39,334 nt of DNA from an uncultured candidate division Zixibacteria bacterium. GTDB taxonomy: Bacteria; Zixibacteria; MSB-5A5; GN15; PGXB01. Location: NCBI GenBank assembly GCA_937925655.1, contig CALAMC010000013.1, positions 1-39,334 of the forward strand, read 5' to 3'. The number at the start of each line of letters is the position of its first letter. Position 1 is the first letter of the stretch. A model generated the notes under the pieces. That model ran no database searches, was not told the origin of the DNA, and worked only from the letters and a program-made list of their open reading frames with translations. The translations under genes were made by a program, and so were the position numbers. Shown one piece after another: positions 22,109 through 31,071 of this stretch.

Positions 22109-23362
22109 TTACAATAAGACCTCTGGTGGATTATGCTTTAATTGAAACTTTTTATCCAAGATATCTTGCACAGTTATTAAATCAATAATAATCCCTTCTT
22201 GCTTAACGCGCGCAACTTCTTCGTACGCACCTTTTCCAAAACTAAAGGCAACAATATACCCTCTAAAATTACCCTTGTGGTTTTTATAATACCTTCTTAT
22301 GGCCGTTTCAAAACTATCGACAACAGGCCTACCGACTTTTTCGGATTGTTTAACCTGAATTGGATAATGATCAATAAAACTTAATCCATCAATCCCCAAA
22401 TCTCCGGCTAAACGGGGACTAGGCATTCCATGCATTTCATTAATTACCCAATATTGAAATTCGAATGGTTTGAAATTCCGCAGATCCGCCGCCTTTTTTG
22501 GCATACCAACAATATCGAGATTTTTTTCTCTAACCCCAATTCTACTAAGTCGTTTTTTAACCAAGGCAATAGCAGAAGGCGAAATATCAATGCCAATCCA
22601 TCTTCGTTGAAGTCTCTCGGCTACGGCGCAAGCCGTGCCACAACCACAAAATGAGTCCAATACTAAATCACCCCTATTTGATGAGGCCTTTATAATTCTC
22701 TCCAGTAATTTTTCGGGTTTTTGTGTGGGATATCCAAGTCTTTCTTTTGCAGAAGGAGCTATTGGCTGTATTTGCCACCAATCGTCGGGCTGCTTGCCTA
22801 ATGGGTTTAATGACTGAACGCCAAAATCACCGGCCTTTCTTACATTACCAACGTAATGTTTAAATCTTTCTTTCGTTGCTTCCGCATATTCTTCCCTAAC
22901 ATCGTCAAGATTAAATACGTACTCATCCGTTTTCGAATATCTAAAAATCGTATCGTGCCGCTTGCCAAAATCCTTTTTCGGATATCCGGCACCTCTGTAA
23001 CACCACGCAATTTCGTTTCTGAAATTATTATAGCCAAATACGTCGTCGCACATTACTTTTAAGTAATGTCCCGCGTGCCAATCACAATGTAAATAAAAGG
23101 TTCCTGTTGGTTTTAATATTCGATGTAACTCTAATACTCGTTCTTTCATCCAATTTACATATACATTTATTCCGCCTTCCCACCTATCATCAAAACTGCG
23201 AATTTCGGCTTCATCTCCCCAAATTATTTCATAATTTCTATTGCTAAAAAAAGGTGGGTCGATGTAAATAAGATCAACAGATTCTGGTTTAAAAAATTTT
23301 GCCAGAACTTCTAAATTGTCTCCGCAGATTAATTTATTTTTCCACTTTGGCACTTTAGCCAT
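22109..23362 (-). CDS. beta-class DNA methyltransferase fused to an Mrr/PD-(D/E)XK-like nuclease domain
   Basis: 417 residues. Residues 1-270 form an amino (N6-adenine or N4-cytosine) methyltransferase of the beta arrangement: catalytic DPPF at 35-38, then TQKPEKLL at 213-220 and the SAM-binding DSFCGCGT at 236-243. Residues about 295-415 look like a restriction-endonuclease fold: GIDGLSFIDHYPIQVKQSEK with Asp325 and the Gln336-Val-Lys338 core, an Mrr-like DX(n)QXK pattern. If active, one chain would both modify and cut. The gene is clearly AT-richer than its neighbours, suggesting recent acquisition. Recognition sequence cannot be inferred. No separate specificity or restriction subunit is adjacent. 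Confidence 0.87.
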   Translation of the reverse strand: MAKVPKWKNKLICGDNLEVLAKFFKPESVDLIYIDPPFFSNRNYEIIWGDEAEIRSFDDRWEGGINVYVNWMKERVLELHRILKPTGTFYLHCDWHAGHYLKVMCDDVFGYNNFRNEIAWCYRGAGYPKKDFGKRHDTIFRYSKTDEYVFNLDDVREEYAEATKERFKHYVGNVRKAGDFGVQSLNPLGKQPDDWWQIQPIAPSAKERLGYPTQKPEKLLERIIKASSNRGDLVLDSFCGCGTACAVAERLQRRWIGIDISPSAIALVKKRLSRIGVREKNLDIVGMPKKAADLRNFKPFEFQYWVINEMHGMPSPRLAGDLGIDGLSFIDHYPIQVKQSEKVGRPVVDSFETAIRRYYKNHKGNFRGYIVAFSFGKGAYEEVARVKQEGIIIDLITVQDILDKKFQLKHNPPEVLL

Positions 23363-23409
23363 TTCCTATGTTTTTTAACAACTGCAATTGGCGATAGCTA
23401 CTTAAATAA

Positions 23410-23444
23410 TTATTGAATATAATCTTCAATAATTTAAATGACAA
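23410..23444 (-). promoter_or_regulatory. promoter with overlapping operator-like repeat for the methyltransferase-nuclease gene
   Basis: On the - strand TTGTCA (23444-23439), 17-base spacer, TATATT (23421-23416), start near 23409. An 8-bp perfect inverted repeat TTATTGAA / TTCAATAA (23410-23417/23425-23432) with a 7-base centre covers the -10, a position suited to repression. Confidence 0.5.
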
Positions 23445-23463
23445 CGGAGAAATCGCTTGATAA

Positions 23464-23820
23464 TTAAAGCAAGTCGCCCAAAAGCTTTTCGATATCGGAC
23501 ATCATGAACGGCTTGTTTAAAAAGCCATCGGCCTTTTCACGAACAATGTCGGAATCGACGTCATCGACCGAATACCCCGAGATTAGCACGACCGGCAGGT
23601 CCGGCCGTTTTTCCTTGACCGCCTGCAGAAGTTCCAGCCCGGTCATGCGCGGCATACGCATATCGGTAATGACCATAGCCACGTCGCCGTTATTTATTTT
23701 ATTAAGAGCGTCGAGACCATCATCGGCCCGGACCGCCTGATAATCGAACACTTCCAGCATCTCCACGAGGAGACTGGACATATTAGGGTTATCGTCAACA
23801 ATTAAAATCGTTTTGGCCAT
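23464..23820 (-). CDS. single-domain response regulator (REC)
   Basis: A 118-residue receiver domain with no output domain, like CheY or Spo0F. The acidic pocket is Asp9-Asp10 (LIVDDN), the phosphorylation site is Asp53 (VITDMRMPR), the switch residue is Ser81 (LISGY) and the conserved lysine is Lys103 (FLNKPF). No histidine kinase is nearby, so its partner is elsewhere. It lies 42 bases downstream of hflX on the same strand and may be co-transcribed with it. Confidence 0.93.
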   Translation of the reverse strand: MAKTILIVDDNPNMSSLLVEMLEVFDYQAVRADDGLDALNKINNGDVAMVITDMRMPRMTGLELLQAVKEKRPDLPVVLISGYSVDDVDSDIVREKADGFLNKPFMMSDIEKLLGDLL

Positions 23821-23862
23821 AATCGTCCTTTGTGCTCTCTGATCATTCTAATCGGCAAAAGT

Positions 23863-24972
23863 TCAGGAGACTTTATATTTGCATGCGCCAAAACGCTTTA
23901 ATCTTAAAGTCAATTCCTCTTTGAGCGATTCCAAGCCCGTTTCCTTGAGGGCAGAAACAAAAAAAACCCGATTTATATCAACAGGTTTTCCAAAATCTCT
24001 GTCGGTTTTATCTATTTTGTTGTATATCAACAACTTTTCGACATTTCCGGCTCCGATGTCATCGAGGATTAACTGGGTTTGACGCATTTTTTCTTCACAA
24101 TTCCTATCGGAAAAATCGATCACGTGGAGCAGGAGGTCGGCGTAGGTGACTTCCTCCAGCGTCGACTTGAACGACTCCACCAGCTGGGTCGGCAACTTTT
24201 TGATAAACCCGACGGTATCGGTAAAGATTATCTTATCGGGATAACCCTGGGACATGACCCTTGAGGTTGAATCGAGGGTTGTGAATAGTTTGTCGGCGGT
24301 GGTAACACTGGACCGGGTCAGCCGGTTGAACAGGGTCGATTTGCCAGCGTTGGTATAGCCGATCAGGGAGACTTTGAACAGGTTCTGGCGGCTCCGGCGT
24401 TGAATATCGCGCTGGGTTGACAACTTTTCGATTTTTTTCTTAAGCGAGGCGATTTTGGCGCGAACCTGACGGCGGTCGGTTTCCAGCTGGGTTTCGCCCG
24501 GTCCGCGGGTGCCGATACCGCCATACTGACGACTGAAATGGCTCCAGAAACCGGTCAGCCGGGGAAGCATATATTCCAGCTGGGCCAGTTCCACCTGAAG
24601 TTTTGCGGCGGCTGTCCGGGCATTCTGCGCGAAAATATTCAAAATAAGCATGGAACGGTCAATGACCTTGATTTCGAAAACGTTTTCCAGGTTTCGTTGC
24701 TGGGCCGGAGACAGAGGGTCATCGAAGATAACCAGATTGGCGCCGTTGGCGGAAATATTCTGGCGGATTTGTTCCACCAGCCCTTTGCCGATGTAAAACT
24801 TGGGGTCAACCGTTCTGGTCTGGATAAAGGTATAATCGACCTGCGCCCCGGCCGAGAGGCTCAATTCGGTCAGTTCGGCGATGGATTCCTCGACACCCGG
24901 ACGGTCCAAGGAATTCCGGGCCAGTCCGACCAGGACGGCCCTTTCTTTGGGACTTTTGATAATTTCTGCCAT
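23863..24972 (-). CDS. hflX: ribosome-associated GTPase HflX
   Basis: A 369-residue GTPase that splits or rescues stalled 70S ribosomes, notably after heat stress. The N-terminal HflX domain includes FYIGKGLVEQI and the glycine-rich region GGIGTRGPGETQLETDRR (151-168). The G domain has G1 GYTNAGKST (205-213), G3 DTVG (252-255) and G4 NKID in LLIYNKIDKT. There is no long C-terminal extension. The ribosome site is not obvious. It is divergent from the DA1-like gene, with an AT-rich spacer between them. Confidence 0.95.
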   Translation of the reverse strand: MAEIIKSPKERAVLVGLARNSLDRPGVEESIAELTELSLSAGAQVDYTFIQTRTVDPKFYIGKGLVEQIRQNISANGANLVIFDDPLSPAQQRNLENVFEIKVIDRSMLILNIFAQNARTAAAKLQVELAQLEYMLPRLTGFWSHFSRQYGGIGTRGPGETQLETDRRQVRAKIASLKKKIEKLSTQRDIQRRSRQNLFKVSLIGYTNAGKSTLFNRLTRSSVTTADKLFTTLDSTSRVMSQGYPDKIIFTDTVGFIKKLPTQLVESFKSTLEEVTYADLLLHVIDFSDRNCEEKMRQTQLILDDIGAGNVEKLLIYNKIDKTDRDFGKPVDINRVFFVSALKETGLESLKEELTLRLKRFGACKYKVS

Positions 24973-25113
24973 CGATAATAATATATACGAATAATCATTT
25001 TATTGTATGGATTTTTATATGGCGGGCTTCGGCGAGACGAAATTTGCAGGATTATAATGATAGCGCTAATATTGGTAGTCAACACAACCGATTAACTAAT
25101 TAAAGGTCATTAT

Positions 25114-26040
25114 ATGAAGCCTAAAGCATCCACTAAACCCATATTTGCACTCTCAATAGTCGCAATAATTTTAGTAATGGTTTCCATCGAAACGGCACCG
25201 GCCGGATCGCTCAAATGCGACCTATGCGGACAAGACATTACGGGTCAGTATATTCAGTCAAACGGCAGAAATTATCACCCCGAATGTTATGAAAAACACG
25301 CCGCTCTCCGTTGCGACTATTGCGGGCAGATTATCAAAGGCCAGTACCTGGTCGACCATTGGGGCAATAAATACCACAAGGAGCATGAACGTTCGGTTCC
25401 GGCCTGCCAGTACTGCGGGCGGCTGATATCGGACAGAACCAGCCGGGGCGGGACAATATACGGCGACGGCCGTCATGTCTGCGGCTATTGTCTGGCCGAC
25501 GCGGTCAATGATATCACGACCGCTCGTCGCCTCATGAATTCGGTCAAAGATAAACTCAAGGCGGCCGGCATCAATGTGGAAAACGATGCCGTCAAACTGA
25601 CCCTGACCGATCGCAACGGCCTGCGGCATATCTCATGGTCCGGTCACGCCGATGAAAGCGGTTTAACCAAGTATGTGGAACAGACTATCGATAGTGTATG
25701 TATCGTGCGCGATTTTGAAATTTTCATCTTGCATGGTATGCCGCGAATCGTGTTTACGGAAGTAATCGCCCATGAGTTGATGCATGTCTGGCTCTATACC
25801 AATGCTCCAAAAGGCTTGTCGTTGGCCTTGTCCGAGGGCAGTTGCAATTACGCTTCGTTTATCATACTCAATCAGAGTTACGGCGCCATGGCGGAATTCG
25901 AGCTGAATAATTTGCTGACCAACCCCGACCCGGTCTATGGCGAAGGATTCCGGCGGGTCAAACGCCTGGTCAGTGACAAGGGCGTTGCCTGCTGGCTGGA
26001 TTACCTTAAAGTTCACGCCGATTTCGCACAGGGTTACTGA
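25114..26040 (+). CDS. secreted LIM-type zinc-finger metallopeptidase, DA1-like
   Basis: A 308-residue protein with signal peptide or anchor (about 1-30). Residues 35-126 carry three treble-clef/LIM-like CXXC units: Cys35/38 with His55/Cys58, Cys67/70 with His88/His91, and Cys98/101 with Cys123/126. The C-terminal half resembles the DA1-like peptidase domain of plant DA1 regulators: HELMH at 220-224 (VIAHELMHVWL) and a third ligand candidate Glu241 in LSEGSCNYAS. In plants DA1 is an intracellular ubiquitin-activated peptidase; here the protein is exported, so the substrate must differ. It is convergent with the VWA gene, stops only 4 bases apart. Confidence 0.85.
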   Translation: MKPKASTKPIFALSIVAIILVMVSIETAPAGSLKCDLCGQDITGQYIQSNGRNYHPECYEKHAALRCDYCGQIIKGQYLVDHWGNKYHKEHERSVPACQYCGRLISDRTSRGGTIYGDGRHVCGYCLADAVNDITTARRLMNSVKDKLKAAGINVENDAVKLTLTDRNGLRHISWSGHADESGLTKYVEQTIDSVCIVRDFEIFILHGMPRIVFTEVIAHELMHVWLYTNAPKGLSLALSEGSCNYASFIILNQSYGAMAEFELNNLLTNPDPVYGEGFRRVKRLVSDKGVACWLDYLKVHADFAQGY

Positions 26041-26044
26041 AATA

Positions 26045-27136
26045 TCACCGGTTTTTGCGGCGGTGATTCATGAAATCATAGAAGATATAACTGCCCAGAT
26101 TGCCCGCCGAGGAAAAGTATGCCCGGCCGCGATTGAGTTCGGTCAGTTTGCGGACGAATTCCTGCAAATAGGGATCGTCGGTGATCATAAAGGTCGTGAT
26201 CGGGATTTTCTTTTTACGGCAGATAATGGCTTCGTCGAGCGTCCGGTTGACTATTACCGGGTCGAGCCCGACCGGATTTTTGTATACCCGGCCGTTATCG
26301 CGGACAATCATCGAAGGTTTGCCGTCGGTAATCATGAATATCTGTTTGTTGGCGTTCTTGCGGCGCAAAAGGATATTGCGGGCCATCTGGAGTCCGGCTT
26401 TGGTGTTGGTCATATACGGCCCGACCGCGACATACGGCAGATCTTTGACCTGCACTTCGCGGGCGTCATCGCCGAACAGGACGATATTGAGGCAGTCGTG
26501 CGGATATTTAGTCATGATCATTTCCGCGAAAGCCATGGCCACCTGTTTGGCGGGGGTGATGCGGTCTTCGCCGTAAAGAATCATCGAATGGGAAATATCC
26601 AGAAGCACCACCGTCGCGGTGCTCGTGTTCATGGCCGTATCGCGCACTTCAAGATCGTCTTCCGATAAATTGAGCCCCAGCGACCCGGAGTGGATAATGG
26701 AATTGTACAGGGAGCCGGTCAAATCCAGCGAAGCCAGATCGTCGCCGTACACGTATGGTCTTTTCTCTTCGAGTTGTTCCGCCGAGTCGCCGCCCCCGAA
26801 GGCGGTCTTATGGTCGCCCGGCCCGGAGCGTTTGAGATGTTCGAAAACCTGTTCGAAAGCATCGCGCCGAAGCGCTCTCTCCCCCTTGCGGGTCAGGTTC
26901 GGACCGGTGCCATCCCACCTGATGACCCCTTCCCTTTCCAGTTCTTTTTCAAACCGGTCGATATCATACTCCGCCGGAACAATCCCCATTTTCTGCAAGT
27001 GGCGCAGAAGCTTCAACGCCAGCTTGACGTTGCCATTGACCTGCAGTAAAAGGTAATTGAACATGGCCATGAGGCTTTTCATATCCTTCAACTGCCGCAT
27101 CAGGGCATCGTCCCACCGCGAATACAGAAAGCGCAC
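26045..27136 (-). CDS. VWA-domain protein paired with a MoxR/ChlI-like ATPase
   Basis: 363 residues. The N-terminal half is helical and probably contacts the ATPase; the C-terminal half is a von Willebrand A domain with the metal-ion site DISHS (180-184), the Thr of a TNTKAGL loop and MITDGKPS. No signal peptide or membrane helix. Such VWA proteins work with AAA ATPases as chelatase-like or cofactor-insertion machines. It starts 2 bases after the ATPase gene, indicating tight coupling. Its 3' end holds a small inverted repeat (26044-26050/26061-26067). The target enzyme is not encoded nearby. Confidence 0.9.
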   Translation of the reverse strand: MRFLYSRWDDALMRQLKDMKSLMAMFNYLLLQVNGNVKLALKLLRHLQKMGIVPAEYDIDRFEKELEREGVIRWDGTGPNLTRKGERALRRDAFEQVFEHLKRSGPGDHKTAFGGGDSAEQLEEKRPYVYGDDLASLDLTGSLYNSIIHSGSLGLNLSEDDLEVRDTAMNTSTATVVLLDISHSMILYGEDRITPAKQVAMAFAEMIMTKYPHDCLNIVLFGDDAREVQVKDLPYVAVGPYMTNTKAGLQMARNILLRRKNANKQIFMITDGKPSMIVRDNGRVYKNPVGLDPVIVNRTLDEAIICRKKKIPITTFMITDDPYLQEFVRKLTELNRGRAYFSSAGNLGSYIFYDFMNHRRKNR

Positions 27137-27138
27137 GA

Positions 27139-28602
27139 TTAACTCCTCAATATGTTCTGAATCATGTCGGTATAGATGAACTTGTTATCGGGCGATTCTT
27201 TGGCGATGACATTGTACCGGTGCAAGCCCTCGAGGATGAATTCCATCATGAGATAAGTATCTCGCTCGTCTTTTGTCCGGCCCAGATTCTGGGCCAGCCT
27301 TTTAAGCCCGGCTATTTCATCGAGTTTCCTTTTGTACTCATCATACGGCGTTTCATCCGATAACTCCAGGGTGCGTCCGGAAGAAAAGAAATCGGTTACG
27401 GCTTCATAAATATTCTCCGGCGGGGCGATATCCGCATTTTTGGCGCGTTCCCTGACCGGCACCGGCAGATGACGCGAGAATACGGTTTTGATGGCCTCGC
27501 CGATCAAATTGACGGCCAGAATGGTCGGCCCCTCCAGTTCTCCTTCGTACACGAGCTCGACTTTGCCGACAATCGAGGCGATGACCGAGTACAAATCGCA
27601 GATGCGGGGGAAATAATCATCTTCACCATTGAGGGCGGCCCGCCGCTCGATATTGGAAATGAGGTTTTCATAAGCCGAAATCGACAATCGGGCCGAAACG
27701 CCGGACGATTGATCGACGTACTCGCTTTTGCGGGCCTCGAAGGCGATTTGCTCGATAATGTCGCGGATGATATCGGGTATTGGAATATCACGACCGCGGT
27801 CGGCCCAGGCTTCCTGCGTGGTAATGTTTTTCGCCTCGGTAATGGTATTCGGATAATGCGTATTTATCTGGGAAGCGATGCGGTCTTTGAGCGGCGTAAT
27901 GATATTTCCGCGGTTGGTGTAATCTTCGGGGTTGGCGGTAAAGACCAGCATAATATCCAGCGGGACACGAATCGGAAAACCGCGAATCTGCAAATCGTTT
28001 TCTTCGAGTATATTCAAAAGCGAAACCTGTATGCGCGGCTGCAGATCGGGCAGTTCATTGATGGCGAAAATCCCCCGGTTGGTACGGGGGATAATACCCC
28101 AGTGGATGACTTCTTCGTCGGATAAATCCAGTTTTTCTCTGACGGCCTTGATCGGGTCGATATCGCCGATCAGGTCGCCCACTGAAACATCGGGCGTAGC
28201 CAGTTTTTCGTGGTAACGATCATCACGATGCAGCCAGTCGATTTCAAGGTTGTCCCCAAGCTGGAGGGCCAGCTTTTTATAATGCGCCGATATCGGCGCC
28301 AGCGGATTTTCGTTCAGCTTACTGCCTTTGATGATCGGAATGTATTCATCGAGGAAAGACACCAGTTGACGGCAGAGACGGGTTTTGGCCTGTCCGCGCA
28401 AACCGAGCAAAATAATGTCATGCCGCGACAGAATGGCGTTTTCAAGTTGCGGCAGGACGGTGCGGTCATAACCGATGATACCGGGGAAGCGTCGGGTTCC
28501 GTTTTTGATCTGCTCGATAAGATTTTTGCGCAGTTCATCTTTAACCGACAGCGGCTTATACCCCGTCTTTTTCAATTCGCCCAGAGTTGTGATTGATTTC
28601 AT
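27139..28602 (-). CDS. AAA ATPase, MoxR/magnesium-chelatase ChlI-like
   Basis: 487 residues. Walker A is the unusual GLRGQAKT (67-74). Where most AAA proteins have a DE Walker B, this one has FAINELPDL, followed by RIQVSLLNILEENDLQIRGFPIRVP, a hallmark of a chelatase-I-like subfamily that keeps only the glutamate in an N-E pair. The arrangement with a VWA protein 2 bases downstream is the classical MoxR/VWA or ChlI/ChlD pair, acting as chaperone or metal-insertion machine. The ribosome site is weak (AAGGGG about 10 bases before the ATG). Confidence 0.9.
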   Translation of the reverse strand: MKSITTLGELKKTGYKPLSVKDELRKNLIEQIKNGTRRFPGIIGYDRTVLPQLENAILSRHDIILLGLRGQAKTRLCRQLVSFLDEYIPIIKGSKLNENPLAPISAHYKKLALQLGDNLEIDWLHRDDRYHEKLATPDVSVGDLIGDIDPIKAVREKLDLSDEEVIHWGIIPRTNRGIFAINELPDLQPRIQVSLLNILEENDLQIRGFPIRVPLDIMLVFTANPEDYTNRGNIITPLKDRIASQINTHYPNTITEAKNITTQEAWADRGRDIPIPDIIRDIIEQIAFEARKSEYVDQSSGVSARLSISAYENLISNIERRAALNGEDDYFPRICDLYSVIASIVGKVELVYEGELEGPTILAVNLIGEAIKTVFSRHLPVPVRERAKNADIAPPENIYEAVTDFFSSGRTLELSDETPYDEYKRKLDEIAGLKRLAQNLGRTKDERDTYLMMEFILEGLHRYNVIAKESPDNKFIYTDMIQNILRS

Positions 28603-28739
28603 ATAAAATAAACCCCTTAATGTTTTTCATGTTTTTGCTTATTTTAATAACACAATCCGCCCTTCGGCGGTTCGGCCCGGCGATGGTGATTTTCCAGAAA
28701 TACGGGTTATTCAATGTTCTTTGAGGGTATTTAGGATAA

Positions 28740-28779
28740 AATAAAAGGCAGGTGCCTGAGGGGACATGACACCCGCCTT
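28740..28779 (-). terminator. intrinsic terminator of the sigma54-regulator operon
   Basis: On the - strand AAGGCGGGTG (28779-28770) / CACCTGCCTT (28754-28745), one mismatch, followed by TTATTTTA. It ends the operon running from 31431 and separates it from the AAA/VWA pair. Confidence 0.7.
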
Positions 28780-28785
28780 ATAGGT

Positions 28786-28830
28786 GAGCCGCCCGGCCGG
28801 GCGGCTCGGTGGTGGAATCCCGTAAGGGAT
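28786..28830. repeat. 22-bp perfect GC palindrome and adjacent hairpin
   Basis: Bases 28786-28807 read identically on both strands (arms GAGCCGCCCGG / CCGGGCGGCTC). Ten bases on, ATCCC-GTAA-GGGAT forms another hairpin at 28817-28830. Both lie between the regulator stop and its terminator. Confidence 0.6.
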
Positions 28831-28835
28831 GGATG

Positions 28836-31070
28836 TTAGTTTAATGTCTCCGACATACCATGACGTTTCATTTTCGCCCGGAATGTCGATTCATGGATGT
28901 TCAGCAACCGTGCCGCTTGTGATTTATTGCCTCCGGCCGCAACCAGGGCCTCAATCAGCAAACGTTTTTCAAACTGCTCGACGCGTTCGAACAGCGAACG
29001 CGTTTCCTCTTCGCGGCTTTCTTCAAAGAATGACCGGGCCAGTTCCAGGTATGACCCGTCCTGGGCCATCGAAGACAGGGCCGCCAGCTGTTTGACGCGG
29101 TTTTCCAATTGCCTGACATTGCCGGGCCAGTCGAATGCGACAAAGCGCTGAACCAGTTCCGGTTCCGGTCCGCTGCCATTGAGCATATTATGGTTTCGCA
29201 TAAACAGTTCGAGCAGATACGGAATGTCCTCTTTGCGTTCCCGCAAAGGCGGCAATTCGAAGGTTACCCCGGCCAGACGATAGTACAGATCCCGCCGAAA
29301 TGTTCCGGCTTCGACCATCTCGACCAGATTGCGATTGGTCGCCGCGATAATTATGATATCCAGTTTGATCTCGTCGGTCGAACCCAACGGGCGCAACCGT
29401 CGCGATTCGAGGACATTAAGAAGTTTGGCCTGTAACAATAAAGGCAGTTCGCCCACTTCATCCAGAAGCAGAACCCCGCCGTTGGCTTCCACGAACAGAC
29501 CCGGGCGCGATGAATCGGCCCCGGTGAACGCTCCGCGGTGGCATCCGAAAAGCTCGGATTCGATGAGCGTGTCGGGCAGAGCCGCACAGTTGACAGCCAC
29601 ATACGGTTTGTCCGGCCGGGTAATGGAATGGAAATATCGCGCCAGATAATCTTTGCCGGTCCCGGTTTCACCGGTTAACAGAATCGGGATATCGGTATGG
29701 CGCAGAAGGTGCATCTGGCGGATAATCTGTTTCATGCGCTCGTTTTTGGTCGGAAATTCAGCCTTTTTATCGGCCGCGCGGCGATCTGTCGCCGTTGGCG
29801 CAGGCAATTCGCAATCTCCGATAAGTTTCTGAATTTCAAGAGCCGGCGCTTCCAAACCGCATTTGCGAAAACGATCTTCGGCCCGGCAGAGGTACATCAT
29901 ATTCTGTCCGGCCGTGAAGACGCCTGCGGTTCCGGCCGCGGCCAGCGCCTTGGCCAGCTCAAATCCGGCCTGGCAGTCTTCAAGAATATTAACGGCCTGC
30001 CTAAATGATGAGCGCGCGATTTCGGCGTTGCCGAGGTTCAATTGACACTCGGCGACGATTCGGGTCAGGGCCCCGATTTCTATCGCATCACGGAGTTCTT
30101 TAAATAATGCCAGGGCCTTGTTAGCCATGGCCAGAGCTTTGCGATAATTGCCCCGGGCCATTGACACTTCGGCCAGATGTCGAAGCGGGCGGGCGCACAA
30201 AGACGTTTTCGGCGCAATTCGCGAACCTTGCGCGAAGGCTCCGATCAACGTCTTTTCGGCCTCGTCGAGTCGACTTTCCTTCAGGGCCAGTTCTCCGGCG
30301 TATGTCAGATACATCACCTCTTCCCGATCCATCTTGAGGGAACGGATGAATTCATAACCACGATCCAGCGACATGGAGGCGCGCTCATACTTGCCCTGCT
30401 GAATCTGGACATAGCCAAGTGACAGGTAGGCCCGGGCCAGGTCGGCCCCATTGTCGAATTCATGCGACAGTTCAATATTCATGCGAATATTGTCTTCGGC
30501 CTGAACGAGTTTGCCCAGCAGAGTATAGACGCGGCCGATATTACCGAAAAGATACGCCAGTCGCTTCTTGTCGTCGGCGCGCCTGGCCGATTCAACCGCG
30601 CTTAAAAGATATTCGAGGGAGCGATTAAGGTCACCTCTGAAGAAATGGACTCCGGCCAGTCGGTTGAGGGCGCGACAGGTTCCGGAGATGTTACCGTTAC
30701 GCCTGAATATGGATTCGGCGTCGCGGAACGACCTAACGGCTTCATCATAGTTGCCCATATCCCGGAGAAGATTTCCGAGAATCATATAACATTCAGCTAA
30801 TTGGTCAGCTTCTTTTGCCGCACGGGATATAGCTGCAATGGCGCTTCTTATAAGCTGCAGCGCCCTGGGGAACTTGTGTGATGAGCCATAGGCGGTCGCC
30901 GCAAGACGCAAAATCATTCCGCTGTCCATGTCGTCTCCGGACAGGACAGACCCCGCCAGGGATTCGAAATATCTGATGGCTTCCGTGAAATTTCGGTTGG
31001 CCACCAGGTTTTCCAAATACTTCAGGCAGCTGGCGCGGTATGACTGTTCTGCGCTTACTGCACGGCTCAT
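28836..31070 (-). CDS. sigma54-dependent activator with N-terminal TPR repeats
   Basis: 744 residues. The first ~400 are TPR-like helical repeats (e.g. YMILGNLLRDMGNYDEAVR), replacing the usual REC, GAF or PAS sensor. The central AAA+ domain has Walker A GETGTGKD (467-474), the intact sigma54-contact loop GAFTGA (513-518) and Walker B GVLLLDEVGEL. The C-terminal Fis-type helix-turn-helix is GGNKSQAARLLNIHESTFRAK. A TPR sensor suggests control by a protein or peptide partner. The ATG at 31070 lies one base after the stop of the preceding small gene, implying translational coupling; a longer frame to 31121 would overlap that gene. Confidence 0.9.
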   Translation of the reverse strand: MSRAVSAEQSYRASCLKYLENLVANRNFTEAIRYFESLAGSVLSGDDMDSGMILRLAATAYGSSHKFPRALQLIRSAIAAISRAAKEADQLAECYMILGNLLRDMGNYDEAVRSFRDAESIFRRNGNISGTCRALNRLAGVHFFRGDLNRSLEYLLSAVESARRADDKKRLAYLFGNIGRVYTLLGKLVQAEDNIRMNIELSHEFDNGADLARAYLSLGYVQIQQGKYERASMSLDRGYEFIRSLKMDREEVMYLTYAGELALKESRLDEAEKTLIGAFAQGSRIAPKTSLCARPLRHLAEVSMARGNYRKALAMANKALALFKELRDAIEIGALTRIVAECQLNLGNAEIARSSFRQAVNILEDCQAGFELAKALAAAGTAGVFTAGQNMMYLCRAEDRFRKCGLEAPALEIQKLIGDCELPAPTATDRRAADKKAEFPTKNERMKQIIRQMHLLRHTDIPILLTGETGTGKDYLARYFHSITRPDKPYVAVNCAALPDTLIESELFGCHRGAFTGADSSRPGLFVEANGGVLLLDEVGELPLLLQAKLLNVLESRRLRPLGSTDEIKLDIIIIAATNRNLVEMVEAGTFRRDLYYRLAGVTFELPPLRERKEDIPYLLELFMRNHNMLNGSGPEPELVQRFVAFDWPGNVRQLENRVKQLAALSSMAQDGSYLELARSFFEESREEETRSLFERVEQFEKRLLIEALVAAGGNKSQAARLLNIHESTFRAKMKRHGMSETLN

Positions 31071-31071
31071 A

